Assembly (NCBI RefSeq): GCF_015206895.1
Contig: NZ_JADEXU010000088.1
Coordinates: 1 to 32,987, forward strand
DNA: 32,987 nucleotides
Source: Nostoc sp. LEGE 12450
Lineage (GTDB): Bacteria > Cyanobacteriota > Cyanobacteriia > Cyanobacteriales > Nostocaceae
Direction of reading: 5' to 3'
Each line of letters starts with the position of its first letter. The first letter of the stretch is position 1. The notes under the pieces are model-generated. The model was not told where the DNA came from. It saw only the letters and a program-made list of their open reading frames with translations, and made no database searches. Made by a program: the position numbers and the translations under genes. Positions 32,946 through 32,987 of this stretch are shown piece after piece.

Positions 32946-32987
32946 CAGAAATTGCCACTGATAATTAGGAGGTTACAATTCTTATAC

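Overview
The window looks like chromosome of a filamentous, Nostoc/Anabaena-type cyanobacterium. The evidence is the frequent HIP1 octamer GCGATCGC inside and between genes, a split glycyl-tRNA synthetase alpha subunit, an RRM RNA-binding protein next to ribosomal protein S21, an endonuclease-type MutL, a protein with the Mo-dependent nitrogenase C-terminal domain, many pentapeptide/PAS/STAND-type proteins, and numerous short palindromic and tandem intergenic repeats. I see no tRNA, rRNA, CRISPR array, transposase, prophage or integrase.

Layout. 1-3.7 kb: glyQ with its terminator, then a ComEC/Rec2 competence protein. 3.7-5.4 kb: an AT-rich 1.7 kb stretch holding one unlisted 54-residue ribbon-helix-helix gene and a possible scrap of a response-regulator receiver. 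5.4-6.1 kb: rbp and rpsU on the minus strand, separated by a terminator/attenuator hairpin. 6.3-10.7 kb: TldD-type protease, a pentapeptide-repeat protein of 32 unbroken repeats, a small hypothetical protein, and an adenosine-deaminase-like enzyme. 11-13.8 kb: Cys-less rhodanese, divergent mutL carrying a repeat element inside its reading frame, and a Uma2-family protein.

14-23.5 kb is rich in stress-type genes: GlsB/YeaQ-like membrane protein, CsbD-like protein, an overlapping TIGR02587/TIGR02588 membrane pair, an HTH-STAND-TPR regulator beside a small membrane protein that appears frameshifted, a YflT-like/ChaB fusion, Dps, a secreted low-temperature-induced-type protein and a GCS2-type ligase. 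Several of these have their own terminator hairpin, so they look like separately transcribed stress genes rather than one operon.

23.7-33 kb: a TerB-like/Mo-nitrogenase-C-terminal protein, obgE, an orphan five-PAS histidine kinase, a long repeat-bearing gap, two tandem vWA-domain proteins followed by an Slr1339-type salt-stress protein (the last two apparently an operon), an HxlR-type regulator and a ferritin-like diiron protein.

No complete, clearly new multi-gene system is proven here. The best candidates are the HTH-STAND-TPR gene with its small membrane neighbour, the duplicated vWA/Slr1339 salt-stress module, and the TerB/Mo-nitrogenase-C fusion. All family calls are by eye from the translated sequence; no database search was run.
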